In this document: piece after piece, positions 47,608-57,358 of the stretch
Layout: every line of letters starts with the position of its first letter
Position numbering within the stretch: position 1 is the stretch's first letter
Assembly: GCA_903902855.1 (NCBI GenBank)
Contig: CAIUWK010000053.1
Location: 1 to 64,000, forward strand
From: an uncultured Geobacter sp.
GTDB taxonomy: Bacteria; Desulfobacterota; Desulfuromonadia; Geobacterales; CAIOGM01
DNA: 64,000 nucleotides
Reading direction: 5' to 3'
The notes under the pieces: model-generated
Seen by the model: the letters and a program-made list of their open reading frames with translations, nothing else
Database searches by the model: none
Told to the model about the DNA's origin: nothing
Program-made: the position numbers and the translations under genes

Positions 47608-50526
47608 GTGAAGCATACCCCGAAAAAGAGAACGTCAAAGGCAGATCCCCTCGCCACGGCAATAGAGCCGAGCGCTCCCACCGGGGAGCAGCTCGCCGAC
47701 AACAGAGGGAGTAATCAGGAGGAAAGCTCTCTGCTCCACCAACTGCAGCTTCGTCTCAAAGAAGTTGAGGCACAAAACAGGGAACTCCGGGCCGCAGTTA
47801 ACGGAATGCCGCACGAAGAATTCCGCCGGTCCGGTGCCGAACTGGAAGAGCGGGTTACGCTGCGAACGGAGCAACTGCAGAACTCCCGCAACCACCTGCG
47901 GACCATTCTGGACAACCTTCCCATGCTCGTCTGGCTCAAGGACTGTGAAGGTCGCTTCCTGACGGTGAACAGGTTCCTGGCCGAATCGTCACATAAGCCG
48001 CTGGAGTCGATTATCGGTCTCACTGACCTGGATCTCTGGCCCCGCGAACTTGCGGAGGCCTATCGCGCCGATGACCGGGAGGTAATGGCATCACGATCCC
48101 GAAAGCAGAAAGAAGAACGGGTTGTTACGAACAGCGGACCAGAGTGGCATGAGACGTTCAAGGTGCCTCTCCAGGATGCCCAGGGAAACGTAATCGGTAC
48201 CATGGGGATCTCCAGGGAGATCACGGAGCGACGCAGCTTGCAGGAAAAACTGCAACAGAGCCACGCCCTGCTGCAGGAGCTCACCGACCAGGTGCCGGGG
48301 ATCATCTACCAGTACCGGTTCTTCCCTGATGGGCGCTCCTGCTTCCCCTTTGCCAGCCGCAACCTGCAGGAGCTCTACGGCATCGCCCCGGAAGAGATAT
48401 GTGAAGATGCCGCTCCGCTCCTGGCTCTCATCCATCCGGACGATTATGGATGTCTCATCGACTCCATCCGGCTCTCCGCCCAAAGCCTGCAGCCGTGGCA
48501 ACTGGAATTCAGAGCGTTCCTCCCCCTGCAGGGAGAACGGTGGCTGTGTGGCGACGCCAAGCCGCAACGTCTGACTGACGGCAGCACCCTGTGGCACGGG
48601 TATATCAGTGACATCACTCAGCGCAAACAGGCAGAGGAAGAGTTGCACCGGGCCCTGAACGCCGCTCAATCGGCCAACCGCAGCAAGAGCGAGTTCCTGG
48701 CCAACATGAGCCATGAAATTCGCACCCCCATGAACGCCATCGTCGGCATGGGACACCTCCTCTCCCAGACCCGGCTCACCCCCCAACAACGGGAGTATCT
48801 GCAAAAAATAGATTCATCAAGCCACCTCCTGCTGGAGATCATCGACAGCATCCTTGACCTCTCCAGTATCGATGCCGGGAACCTGAAGCTGGAACAGGCG
48901 GAGTTTTCCCTAAGCGAGACTCTTAACCTGGTCAAGCGGCTGATAACGGTACGCTGCATGGAAAAGGGGCTTGAACTCCGGATGATAGTGGAACCGGAGT
49001 TGCCGGACCCAGTAGTGGGTGACACCCAACGTCTGCAACAGGTTTTGCTCATCCTTCTGGGGAATGCCGTCAAATTCACCCGACAGGGAGAAATCGGCGT
49101 CGCCGTGTCGTCTGAAAAGTTCTGCCCGGGGGACCGGATGCTCCTGCTCCGGATTACGGTGAGCGACACCGGCATCGGCCTTCCCCCTGAACAGATCCCC
49201 CAACTCTTTTCCCCCTTCACTCAGGGGGATAGCTCCTTCACCCGCCCCTATGGGGGGACCGGGCTGGGGTTGAGTCTCTGCAAGCGGATCGTACAGCTGA
49301 TGGGGGGGGAAATATCGGCTGAAGGAATACCGGGTGTGGGAAGCGCCTTTACCTTTACCGCAGAGTTGGGAATTGCTCATGATTTCCAGAAAGAGCCGCT
49401 CCGTCCCGTCCAGGAACCCCATGCCGTTGAGAAGCTCCGGCGCAGTGGTGCAATCACTGCCGAGGAGTTGCGACTCCTCCGGGGGAAGCGGGTGCTGGTG
49501 GTGGAGGATCAGCCGCTGAATCAGGAACTCATGCGGGAAATTCTGGAAAGAGCAGGGATGCAGGTGAGCTGTGCCGACAACGGTCAGGAGGCCGTCTTCG
49601 CGGTGACGGAGCAGGGTAAGACCTTCGACATCATCCTCATGGACCTGCAGATGCCGGTCATGGACGGCTATAAGGCGACCCGACGAATCAGGGAACAGGA
49701 GAGAACTTTACACCCCCCCATTATCGCGTTGACGGCTCATGCCCTGAAAGAGGAGCAGGAGCTCTGCCGACAGGCCGGAATGAACGGACACCTGGCCAAG
49801 CCGGTGAATGTGGAAGAGCTCTTTCACTCCCTGTTTCATTGGCTTTTCACCACCCAACTGACCGGTGAGCCCCCTCCACCCTCCTCTCCCTGCCTGAAAC
49901 TCCCCGACCATCTCCCCGGCCTCAATCTGGCCGAAGGTCTCTCCCGTCTCCGGTGCAATGTGGAACTCTACCGTCGGCTCATCATCGGCTTCTGTCGGGA
50001 CCGGCGGAACGTGGCCAGTGAGATCAGAGAAGCCTTGACGGCCGGAGATCTGAAACGAAGTCACGCCCTGGTCCATGCCCTTACCGGGGTGGCGGGGAAT
50101 CTGGCGATAACCGGGGTATATGACGTGGCACGGGATCTGGGAGCACTCTGCAGCCGGGGCGACTCCGAAGGCGCCCTGGAACTGCTCCCGACTCTGGAGA
50201 TGAAGCTGGCCGAGATCATCTCCTCTGCGGCGCTCCTGGAAGAGCAGAGTTTACCGGTTGACGCTTCCGTGGTTTCCCGTAAGTGTGATGCCGGGGGGGC
50301 GACGGCACTGCTGCATGAGCTCGGTATACTTGCAGCAGATCACAATCTCAAATCACTCAAAACGGTCGCCCTCCTCCAGGAACTGCTGACCGGAAGTGAG
50401 TATGCACCGGCAGCGGCATCCATTGAGGAGCGGTTGGAGCGGCTGGATTTTGACGCCGCGGCCGTCAAGATCAAAGAGCTGAAACTGCTGGTTATCAAGG
50501 ACGAACCGGTCTCCCTGCCGAACTGA
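47608..50526 (+). CDS. Hybrid sensor kinase (PAS-PAS-HisKA-HATPase-REC-Hpt)
   Basis: A GTG at 47608 with GAGG upstream gives 972 residues; the longer frame overlapping the preceding kinase is not meaningful. After a coiled coil (about 35-90), PAS domains lie at about 90-210 and 225-345. HisKA has FLANMSHEIRTPMNAIVG at about 365, followed by a HATPase domain (LLILLGNAVKFTRQGE, GGTGLGLSLCKRI). A receiver domain follows at about 630-745 (RVLVVEDQPLNQELMREIL, Asp in IILMDLQMPVMDG). The C-terminal Hpt domain has a phosphoacceptor His in HALTGVAGNL rather than the common HxLKG. No membrane helix is seen, so the ligand is probably cytoplasmic. It is an orphan-type phosphorelay with the upstream protein as likely partner. 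Confidence 0.93.
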   Translation: MKHTPKKRTSKADPLATAIEPSAPTGEQLADNRGSNQEESSLLHQLQLRLKEVEAQNRELRAAVNGMPHEEFRRSGAELEERVTLRTEQLQNSRNHLRTILDNLPMLVWLKDCEGRFLTVNRFLAESSHKPLESIIGLTDLDLWPRELAEAYRADDREVMASRSRKQKEERVVTNSGPEWHETFKVPLQDAQGNVIGTMGISREITERRSLQEKLQQSHALLQELTDQVPGIIYQYRFFPDGRSCFPFASRNLQELYGIAPEEICEDAAPLLALIHPDDYGCLIDSIRLSAQSLQPWQLEFRAFLPLQGERWLCGDAKPQRLTDGSTLWHGYISDITQRKQAEEELHRALNAAQSANRSKSEFLANMSHEIRTPMNAIVGMGHLLSQTRLTPQQREYLQKIDSSSHLLLEIIDSILDLSSIDAGNLKLEQAEFSLSETLNLVKRLITVRCMEKGLELRMIVEPELPDPVVGDTQRLQQVLLILLGNAVKFTRQGEIGVAVSSEKFCPGDRMLLLRITVSDTGIGLPPEQIPQLFSPFTQGDSSFTRPYGGTGLGLSLCKRIVQLMGGEISAEGIPGVGSAFTFTAELGIAHDFQKEPLRPVQEPHAVEKLRRSGAITAEELRLLRGKRVLVVEDQPLNQELMREILERAGMQVSCADNGQEAVFAVTEQGKTFDIILMDLQMPVMDGYKATRRIREQERTLHPPIIALTAHALKEEQELCRQAGMNGHLAKPVNVEELFHSLFHWLFTTQLTGEPPPPSSPCLKLPDHLPGLNLAEGLSRLRCNVELYRRLIIGFCRDRRNVASEIREALTAGDLKRSHALVHALTGVAGNLAITGVYDVARDLGALCSRGDSEGALELLPTLEMKLAEIISSAALLEEQSLPVDASVVSRKCDAGGATALLHELGILAADHNLKSLKTVALLQELLTGSEYAPAAASIEERLERLDFDAAAVKIKELKLLVIKDEPVSLPN

Positions 50527-50527
50527 A

Positions 50528-50554
50528 AAGGGGACAGCTGCCGGCTGTCCCCTT
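50528..50554. terminator. Hairpin between hybrid kinase and frr
   Basis: A perfect hairpin, AAGGGGACAGC, TGCCG loop, GCTGTCCCCTT, lies right after the kinase stop. T-run is short, but placement between convergent genes supports a terminator role. Confidence 0.75.
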
Positions 50555-50581
50555 GTATACTCCCTGCGGCTTTGAAGGAAA

Positions 50582-51882
<1,301 letters not shown>

Positions 51883-51886
51883 CTAT

Positions 51887-51917
51887 AAAAAAAGCCGACC
51901 CGAAAGGCCGGCTTTTC
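51887..51917 (-). terminator. Terminator-like hairpin between tsf and pyrH
   Basis: On the minus strand, AAAAGCCGGCC, TTTCG loop, GGTCGGCTTTTTTT forms a GC hairpin with a T-run. It probably ends part of the rpsB-tsf transcript, lowering expression of pyrH-frr. Confidence 0.85.
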
Positions 51918-51925
51918 CGTTTCCC

Positions 51926-52576
51926 CTAGACGCCGGCTGCTGCGGCTACTTCGGCGGCAAAATCAGACTCTTTTTTGGCAAGCCCTTCTCCAAGAACATA
52001 CTTGGTGAAGCGGCGGATGCTCATGTTTTCACCGATGGTGGCGATAGTCTCGTTGAGATAGGTCTGGATCGTCTTGTCCGGATCCTTCACATAGGACTGC
52101 TCCAGGAGACAGATATCGGCATAGAACTTGTTGACCTGCCCCTCGATGATCTTCTCGATGATGTTCTCCGGCTTGCCGCTCTCCCGTGCCTTGGCGCGGT
52201 AGATCTCTTTTTCCCGCTCCACCAGCTCTGCCGGGACTTCGTCACGGGAGACAGCGGTGGGAGAGGCTGCGGCGATATGCATGGCAACATCCTTGACAAA
52301 CTTCTGGAACTGTTCGTTCTTGGCCACGAAATCGGTCTCGCAGTTTACTTCCAGCAGGACCCCGATCTTGCCGCCGGCATGGATATAAGAACCCACGGCT
52401 CCCTCGCTGGCAACGCGGCCGGCCTTCTTGGAGGCAGCGGCCAGCCCCTTCTTGCGCAGATAGTCAATGGCCTTCTCGTGGTCCCCTTCGGTTTCGGTGA
52501 GGGCCTTTTTGCAATCCATAAGGCCTGCGCCAGTTGCTTTTCTCAGTTCATTTACCTGTGTGGCAGAAATACTCAC
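51926..52576 (-). CDS. tsf: Elongation factor Ts
   Basis: The 216-residue guanine-nucleotide exchange factor for EF-Tu starts with a GTG at 52576 preceded by AAGGAG at 6 bases. Motifs include [19 protein letters not shown] and the [10 protein letters not shown] segment. The 216-residue length matches the shortened EF-Ts of Geobacter rather than the roughly 280-residue E. coli form. A GGGGAC-type repeat separates it from rpsB. Confidence 0.97.
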   Translation of the reverse strand: MSISATQVNELRKATGAGLMDCKKALTETEGDHEKAIDYLRKKGLAAASKKAGRVASEGAVGSYIHAGGKIGVLLEVNCETDFVAKNEQFQKFVKDVAMHIAAASPTAVSRDEVPAELVEREKEIYRAKARESGKPENIIEKIIEGQVNKFYADICLLEQSYVKDPDKTIQTYLNETIATIGENMSIRRFTKYVLGEGLAKKESDFAAEVAAAAGV

Positions 52577-52589
52577 GTTATTCTCCTTG

Positions 52590-52715
52590 TTAACGGGGAC
52601 CGGGGACCGGGAACCGGTAGAATCTACCAACCAGTCCCGGCCCACTACCCCCAGTCTTATTTGTTACAGGTCCCCGGTCCTTGACTCCGGCGGTTACACC
52701 GGTCCCCGGTCCCGG
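52590..52715. repeat. GGGGAC-type repeat cluster between rpsB and tsf
   Basis: Three or four units (GGGGACCGGGGACCGGGAACC at 52590-52610 region, CAGTCCCGGCC, AGGTCCCCGGTCC, CCGGTCCCCGGTCCCGGCC) lie in both orientations and can pair into hairpins. They fill nearly the whole 142-base gap of the operon. Confidence 0.75.
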
Positions 52716-52718
52716 CCT

Positions 52719-53489
52719 TTAAACTTCGTAAACCTTCTCGCCTTCGGCAGTTACCTCTCCGGCGGCAACATCGGCCCCTTCGGAGTCGGTCTGGAGCTGC
52801 CGGTCACGGGCGGCAATCCCTTCCAGAACCGCATCGGCGATCTTGCCGGTGAGGAGACGAATGGCCCTGATGGCGTCATCGTTGCCCGGGATCACGTAAT
52901 CGATGAAGTCAGGATCGCAGTTGGTGTCCACAATCCCCACCACCGGGATACCCAGTTTGCGGGCTTCGGTGACGGCGATCTCTTCATTTTTCGGGTCCAC
53001 CACGAAGATCATGCCGGGAACCTTGTTGAGCCCCTTGATCCCGCCCAGGGTTTTTTCCAGCTTCTCCCGATCCTTGCTCAGCTTGAGGATCTCTTTCTTG
53101 GTGTACCCTTCGGTGGAGTCATCGTTAAACATGGTATCCAGCCGCTTGAGCCGGTCGATGCTCTGCTTGACGGTGGAGAAGTTGGTGAGCATTCCTCCCA
53201 GCCAGCGGTGGTTGACAAAGTACATCCCGCAGCGACGCGACTCTTCGGCGATGGCGTCCTGGGCCTGCTTCTTGGTCCCCACGAAAAGGACGGTTTCACC
53301 GGCCTGGGCCGAATCCTTCACGAAATTGTAGGCGTTTTTGAAGAGCCGGACCGTCTTCTGCAGGTCGATGATGTAAATCCCGTTACGTGCGCCGAAGATA
53401 TACGGTTTCATCTTCGGGTTCCAGCGTTTGGTCTGGTGGCCGAAGTGGACCCCTGCCTCCAGCAGTTCCTTCATGGTAATGCTTGCCAT
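52719..53489 (-). CDS. rpsB: 30S ribosomal protein S2
   Basis: The 256-residue protein has the S2 hallmarks [41 protein letters not shown] and [13 protein letters not shown]. It binds the 30S subunit late in assembly and recruits S1. The acidic C-terminal extension is variable. It is first in rpsB-tsf-pyrH-frr, with a promoter at 53606-53635. Confidence 0.98.
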   Translation of the reverse strand: MASITMKELLEAGVHFGHQTKRWNPKMKPYIFGARNGIYIIDLQKTVRLFKNAYNFVKDSAQAGETVLFVGTKKQAQDAIAEESRRCGMYFVNHRWLGGMLTNFSTVKQSIDRLKRLDTMFNDDSTEGYTKKEILKLSKDREKLEKTLGGIKGLNKVPGMIFVVDPKNEEIAVTEARKLGIPVVGIVDTNCDPDFIDYVIPGNDDAIRAIRLLTGKIADAVLEGIAARDRQLQTDSEGADVAAGEVTAEGEKVYEV

Positions 53490-53774
53490 GTTCTTTTCCC
53501 CTCTGTGTGTGGTTTTTTCCCTCCGCCTGTCGATCCGACCGGAATCCGGACCATCCGGACACCACCGATCGCTGGGACAGACGTGTGAAATATTGACAGC
53601 AGGCTTCTATACCATACCTGGGGCGAAAAATACAAGATAAATTCAGATCGATTGGCGACCTGCTTCGGTATCAGGCAGGCATTCGGACTAGTTAATCCCC
53701 GGCACAAAGGGAATCAATCCCCGCTGAGATGCCACGTCCTGAACACCCCGTGACTCTCCCCGGAAATCCTCGAC
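53490..53774. other. rpsB leader region
   Basis: The region between the rpsB start and the nifH-like terminator contains the promoter noted separately and about 110 bases of untranslated leader. No gene was seen. The leader could hold S2 autoregulation, but no conserved structure was recognised by eye. Confidence 0.5.
53606..53635 (-). promoter_or_regulatory. Putative rpsB promoter
   Basis: On the minus strand TTGTAT (53630-53635) and TATAGA (53606-53611) are separated by 18 bases, about 115 bases upstream of the rpsB start. Confidence 0.6.
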
Positions 53775-53818
53775 GCAATAAAAAAAGCCTCTGAGAAATC
53801 GGAGGCTTTTTTTATTGC
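53775..53818. terminator. Strong terminator after the nifH-like gene
   Basis: AATAAAAAAAGCCTC pairs with GAGGCTTTTTTTATT around a TGAGAAATCG loop. It closes the nitrogenase-like operon and separates it from rpsB, both on the minus strand. Confidence 0.93.
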
Positions 53819-53866
53819 GAGTGACTCTGCGGGACAAGCTGGAGTACGGTGTATCCCGAAGACGCT

Positions 53867-54742
53867 TCAGATCCCGCCGCCGGCGCTTCTGACCTCGCCG
53901 GTTTCGATGGCCAGAATCTGGTCGGCCCACCCGGCAGCCCATTTCCGTAACGCTTCAACCTGCAACGGCTCCGGGACTTTCGATTCGGTATGAGCCGCGA
54001 TCTTGCCCGCCAGAACCTGATAGATCTTGGCCTGGTCGGAGTCGGGATACGCCTCGATGGTGGTCTTCCCCTGAAGTTCGCTCTGGGCCACGGTGATGGA
54101 GCGGGGGACGTATTCGATCACCTGGGTGTTCGTCTTGTCCACGAAGTCGTCGATGATATGCTTGGCATAGGGGGAATTCACCGAGTTGGCAATAACCCCC
54201 CCCAGGAGTGCCCCGCCGTTGTTGGAGTACTTCTTGATCCCGGTAAAAAGGTTGTTGGCCGCGTAGAGGGCCATGAAATCCGACGAGGTGACGGTGAAGA
54301 CATGCTCGGCGATCCCCTCCCTGATGGGGACGGCAAAACCGCCACAGACCACGTCCCCCAGGACGTCGTAGATCACATAGTCCAGATCGAATTCCTCGAA
54401 GACCCGGAGCTGCTTCAGCAGCTCCACGGCCGTGATGATCCCCCTGCCGGCGCAACCCACCCCCGGCGCCGGCCCCCCTGCTTCAACACAGTAGAGGCCG
54501 TTGAAGCCGGTGTAGACGATCTCGTCGATCTTGACATTCTTCTTCTCCCGGAGTGTGTCCAGGATGGTGGGGATGTACTCCCCCCCCCGCAGGGTAACGG
54601 TGGAGTCGCTCTTGGGGTCACACCCTACCTGCATGACCTTGTAACCGGCCACTGAAAGGGCGGCGCTGATGTTGGATGTGGTGGTGGATTTGCCGATGCC
54701 ACCCTTGCCGTAAATCGCGATCTGTTTCGGTTTCTTGGCCAC
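53867..54742 (-). CDS. NifH-like nitrogenase-type reductase (MarH-like)
   Basis: The 291-residue protein starts at a GTG with AGGAGG 5 bases upstream. It keeps every key feature of a dinitrogenase reductase: P-loop YGKGGIGKST (residues 11-20), Switch-region DPKSDST, 4Fe-4S ligands Cys97 (GVGCAGRG) and Cys133 (DVVCGGFA), and Arg100, the ADP-ribosylation position in NifH. It should be a homodimer that delivers electrons from ATP hydrolysis to the D/K partners encoded at 58-61 kb. It is the last gene of the nifB-acyP-nifH group, followed by a strong terminator. The absence of other nif genes and the sulfur context argue for a Mar-type or other nitrogenase-like system rather than N2 fixation. Confidence 0.92.
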   Translation of the reverse strand: MAKKPKQIAIYGKGGIGKSTTTSNISAALSVAGYKVMQVGCDPKSDSTVTLRGGEYIPTILDTLREKKNVKIDEIVYTGFNGLYCVEAGGPAPGVGCAGRGIITAVELLKQLRVFEEFDLDYVIYDVLGDVVCGGFAVPIREGIAEHVFTVTSSDFMALYAANNLFTGIKKYSNNGGALLGGVIANSVNSPYAKHIIDDFVDKTNTQVIEYVPRSITVAQSELQGKTTIEAYPDSDQAKIYQVLAGKIAAHTESKVPEPLQVEALRKWAAGWADQILAIETGEVRSAGGGI

Positions 54743-54780
54743 AATATCCTCCTGACTGATCTGTAATGTTGATGAATACG

Positions 54781-55053
54781 TTAACAACGGATCTCAAACC
54801 CGCTGAATTCGTTGCGATACTCTCCCGGCTCCGCTAAAAAACCCTCGACTCTTGCCCGTTCCGGACCGATGGCGCACCAGGAGAGGAGTGCCTGTACCGC
54901 GCTCTCCGCTCCTTCAATACAGGCGGAGACACTGCCGTCGGCGAGATTTTTCACCCAGCCGTACACCTGTAACTCCTGTGCGATGCTACGGGTGCTCTTC
55001 CGGAAGGAGACCCCCTGGACCCTCCCTCTGACGATGATGAAATAACGAACCAT
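54781..55053 (-). CDS. acyP: Acylphosphatase
   Basis: The 90-residue protein has the acylphosphatase signatures RGRVQGVSFRKST (anion-binding loop with the catalytic Arg) and GWVKNLADGSV (catalytic Asn). It hydrolyses acyl phosphates; here its place in the pathway is unclear. Its GGAGGTGA site overlaps the nifB stop, so it is translationally linked to nifB, and the nifH-like gene starts 38 bases downstream. The tight placement between nifB and nifH suggests a role in this locus, or it may be a passenger gene. Confidence 0.93.
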   Translation of the reverse strand: MVRYFIIVRGRVQGVSFRKSTRSIAQELQVYGWVKNLADGSVSACIEGAESAVQALLSWCAIGPERARVEGFLAEPGEYRNEFSGFEIRC

Positions 55054-55059
55054 TACTCT

Positions 55060-55932
55060 TCACCTCCCTGCAGGCGTGGCGCAACCGCCAAACGCCGTAC
55101 TCACATCCTGGCCGATGAGGCCGATGGCGTCGGCCCGGCACTGACGGCAGTGCCGGAACTGGCCGATAATCTTTTCATTGGCACTCCGAATACTCTCCAG
55201 CTGTTCCGGGCTTGGAGGGATAACCTGGGAGAACTCCGCTTGCGGGATGAGCGGCATGACGTTCATCACGAAGGCCCCTAGCTCCTTGACCTTCAGGGCA
55301 ATGAGCGGTATCTGGTCGTCATTGACTCCCGGAATCAGGACCGTGTTGACTTTAACCGTCATACCGTACTCCACCGCTCGCCGGACCCCTTCCAGCTGGT
55401 TGGCGATGATGATCTTCCCCGCCTCTGCTCCGCGGTAGGTCGTGCCATGGTAATGAATGAAGGAGTAGATCTTCCCCGCTACTTCAGGATCAACGGCGTT
55501 GATGGTGACCGTCAGGCTCTGAAGGTCGATCTCCTCCAGTTCGTCGATCCGTTCCGGGAGAAGCAGCCCGTTGGTGCTCAGGCACTTGATAAGCTCGGGA
55601 AACTCGGCGCCGATGAGCCGGAAGGTTTCAAAGGTCTCCTCATTGGCCAGAGGGTCACCAGGACCGGCGATCCCCACCACCTTGATGACGGGACCAAGGA
55701 GGTCGCTGGCCATCACCTCCCGAACTTTGTCCAGCGCCTCCAACGGGGTGAAGATTCTGCTGGTCACCCCCGGACGGGATTCGTTGACACAATCATGTTT
55801 TCGGGTGCAGTAGCCGCACTTGATGTTGCAGCGAGGCGCCACTGCCAGATGTATCCTGCCGTTTTTGTGATGGTTGCCGCCGAAGCAGGGGTGCCCCTGA
55901 ATCTCCTTCCGGCCATTGCATGAATCCGACAT
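55060..55932 (-). CDS. nifB: NifB-type radical SAM FeS cofactor synthase
   Basis: The 290-residue protein is a single-domain NifB without the C-terminal NifX-like extension. It starts with HPCF and the radical-SAM CxxxCxxC (PRCNIKCGYC, Cys35/39/42), followed by RKHDCVNESRPGV, GIAGPGDPL, and the C-terminal CRQCRADAIGLIGQD. NifB makes NifB-co (the 8Fe-9S-C precursor), which all nitrogenase-type cofactors need. Its presence implies that the D/K pair here carries a NifB-derived cofactor, as in MarB-dependent methylthio-alkane reductase. A GGGGAG site lies upstream. Leader element B precedes it, and acyP follows with a coupled start. Confidence 0.94.
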   Translation of the reverse strand: MSDSCNGRKEIQGHPCFGGNHHKNGRIHLAVAPRCNIKCGYCTRKHDCVNESRPGVTSRIFTPLEALDKVREVMASDLLGPVIKVVGIAGPGDPLANEETFETFRLIGAEFPELIKCLSTNGLLLPERIDELEEIDLQSLTVTINAVDPEVAGKIYSFIHYHGTTYRGAEAGKIIIANQLEGVRRAVEYGMTVKVNTVLIPGVNDDQIPLIALKVKELGAFVMNVMPLIPQAEFSQVIPPSPEQLESIRSANEKIIGQFRHCRQCRADAIGLIGQDVSTAFGGCATPAGR

Positions 55933-55956
55933 GGTGAGCTCCCCTCTTTAATGCAC

Positions 55957-56009
55957 AAAAGGCCACGGCTCTGCGCCGTGGCCTCCAGTTTATCTGGTCA
56001 GCCTGCATG
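55957..56009 (-). ncRNA. Leader element B upstream of nifB: conserved core plus terminator hairpin
   Basis: On the minus strand the core is CATG, then CTGACCAGA, two variable bases, AACTGGAGGCC (55980-56001), leading directly into a strong hairpin (GGCCACGGC, GCAGA loop, GCCGTGGCC) and TTTT. The nearly identical element A lies upstream of rrf2, although hairpin sequences differ, so structure is conserved but not sequence there. CCAG/CTGG can form a small upstream stem. This arrangement suggests an attenuator or riboswitch ahead of nifB. I could not match it to a known riboswitch family. Confidence 0.7.
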
Positions 56010-56039
56010 ACTCTTTCCCAGGTTATGAGCAGTGAGACG

Positions 56040-56061
56040 CAGGGGGCCCTGACGCCCCCTG
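56040..56061 (-). other. Hairpin downstream of cysK
   Basis: CAGGGGGC, CCTGAC loop, GCCCCCTG lies just after the cysK stop. There is no T-run, so it may be an mRNA-end stabiliser or a weak terminator before leader B. Confidence 0.6.
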
Positions 56062-56067
56062 TTCCGG

Positions 56068-57021
56068 TTAGAACCCTTCGAACAGGGAGGTGGAGAGATA
56101 CCGCTCCGCTCCATCGGGGAGGATCACCACGATGGTCTTGCCGGCAAACTCGTCCAGCCGGGCCAATCGCACCGCTGCGGCCACCGCTGCACCGCTGGAG
56201 ATCCCCACCAGGAGTCCTTCTTCCCGAGCCAGTCGTTTGGCGAATTCAAAGGCCTCGGCGCTCTCCACCAGCTCCACCCGATCGATGAGGGAGAGGTCCA
56301 GTGTCTCCGGAATAAATCCGGCCCCGATCCCCTGAATTTTATGGGGCGCCGGTTTCAACTCCTGGCCGGCCAGCTTCTGAGTGATCACCGGGCTCTCCTT
56401 GGGCTCCACCGCCACGGAGATGATCGGCTTCCCTTTGCTGTTCTTGATGTAGCGTGAAACACCGGTGATGGTCCCGCCGGTCCCTACTCCGGAGACCAGG
56501 ACGTCGATCCCGCCGTCGGTGTCGTCCCAGATTTCGGGGCCGGTGGTTTTCTCATGAATAGCTGGATTAGCAGGGTTCTTGAACTGCTGGGGGAGGTACC
56601 ACCGGTTAGGATCGGAAGCGGCGATCTCCTCAGCCCTGTTCACGGCCCCCTTCATCCCTTCAGCACCGGGAGTCAGGATCAGGGTGGCTCCCAGGGCCGC
56701 CAGCAGCCGGCGGCGCTCGATGCTCATGGTCTCCGGCATGGTGAGGGTCAGCTTGTACCCCCGGGCCGCGGCAACGTAGGCCAGAGCAATCCCGGTGTTG
56801 CCGCTGGTGGGCTCGATGATCTCAACCCCCGGTTTGAGCAGACCCCGCTCTTCGGCGTCCCAGATCAGGCTGGCGCCGATGCGGCATTTCACCGAGTAGG
56901 CGGGGTTGCGCCCCTCGATCTTGGCCAACACGGTGGCCTTGGCCCCCAGTGTGAGATGGTTGAGTTTGATGAGTGGAGTATTGCCGATGGATTGCGAGTT
57001 GTCCTGATAAATCTTGGCCAT
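56068..57021 (-). CDS. cysK: Cysteine synthase (O-acetylserine sulfhydrylase)
   Basis: The 317-residue PLP enzyme makes cysteine from O-acetylserine and sulfide. Motifs include [10 protein letters not shown], the PLP lysine in [21 protein letters not shown] and the phosphate loop [16 protein letters not shown]. The ATG at 57021 with AGGAG is the true start; the longer frame covers repeat DNA. It lies inside the nitrogenase-like locus, directly downstream of an Rrf2 gene, fitting a sulfur-assimilation regulon. In Bacillus, CysK also acts as co-repressor of the Rrf2 protein CymR, which makes this pairing notable. Confidence 0.97.
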   Translation of the reverse strand: MAKIYQDNSQSIGNTPLIKLNHLTLGAKATVLAKIEGRNPAYSVKCRIGASLIWDAEERGLLKPGVEIIEPTSGNTGIALAYVAAARGYKLTLTMPETMSIERRRLLAALGATLILTPGAEGMKGAVNRAEEIAASDPNRWYLPQQFKNPANPAIHEKTTGPEIWDDTDGGIDVLVSGVGTGGTITGVSRYIKNSKGKPIISVAVEPKESPVITQKLAGQELKPAPHKIQGIGAGFIPETLDLSLIDRVELVESAEAFEFAKRLAREEGLLVGISSGAAVAAAVRLARLDEFAGKTIVVILPDGAERYLSTSLFEGF

Positions 57022-57358
57022 GGAGTGCTGCTCCTTTCGGTGGTGTATTCGTGTTGCTTCGTGCCCCGGGTTAAATCTAAAGCTGCGATTACACCACAGA
57101 GTCACAGAGTACACAGAGAAATTCTTGGAGATAACATAAAGATCAGGAGCTAAGAGCCCGTAACCGTAAAATATCTTTGAACCGCAAAGACGCAAAGTAC
57201 GCGAAGAAAACAGAGAGAAACGACGGAACCTGGCTTTTTTTGGATTATCTCTAAAAAAAGCTATTTCTTTACGGTTCCTTTGCGTCTTCGCGGTGAAAAT
57301 GTTTTCGAATTTCGTTGTGCCGGTGAGATTTCTTCTATTCCGGCTTGTCCGGCTTGGG
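57022..57358. repeat. cysK upstream region with dispersed repeat family
   Basis: The region contains CACCACAGAGTCACAGAG-like sequence (57093-57120) and ACCGCAAAGACGCAAAG (57180-57207), with an inverted relative CTTTGCGTCTTCGCGGTG (57280-57297). The latter two arms can pair into a long stem of about 115 bases span. These are typical dispersed, non-coding repeats. An AT-rich stretch follows at 57235-57270. No gene. Confidence 0.6.

Noticed and set aside
57022-57195. Upstream extension of CysK by 58 residues
   Set aside because: The extra residues are encoded by a dispersed repeat and bear no resemblance to CysK; the ATG at 57021 has AGGAG.
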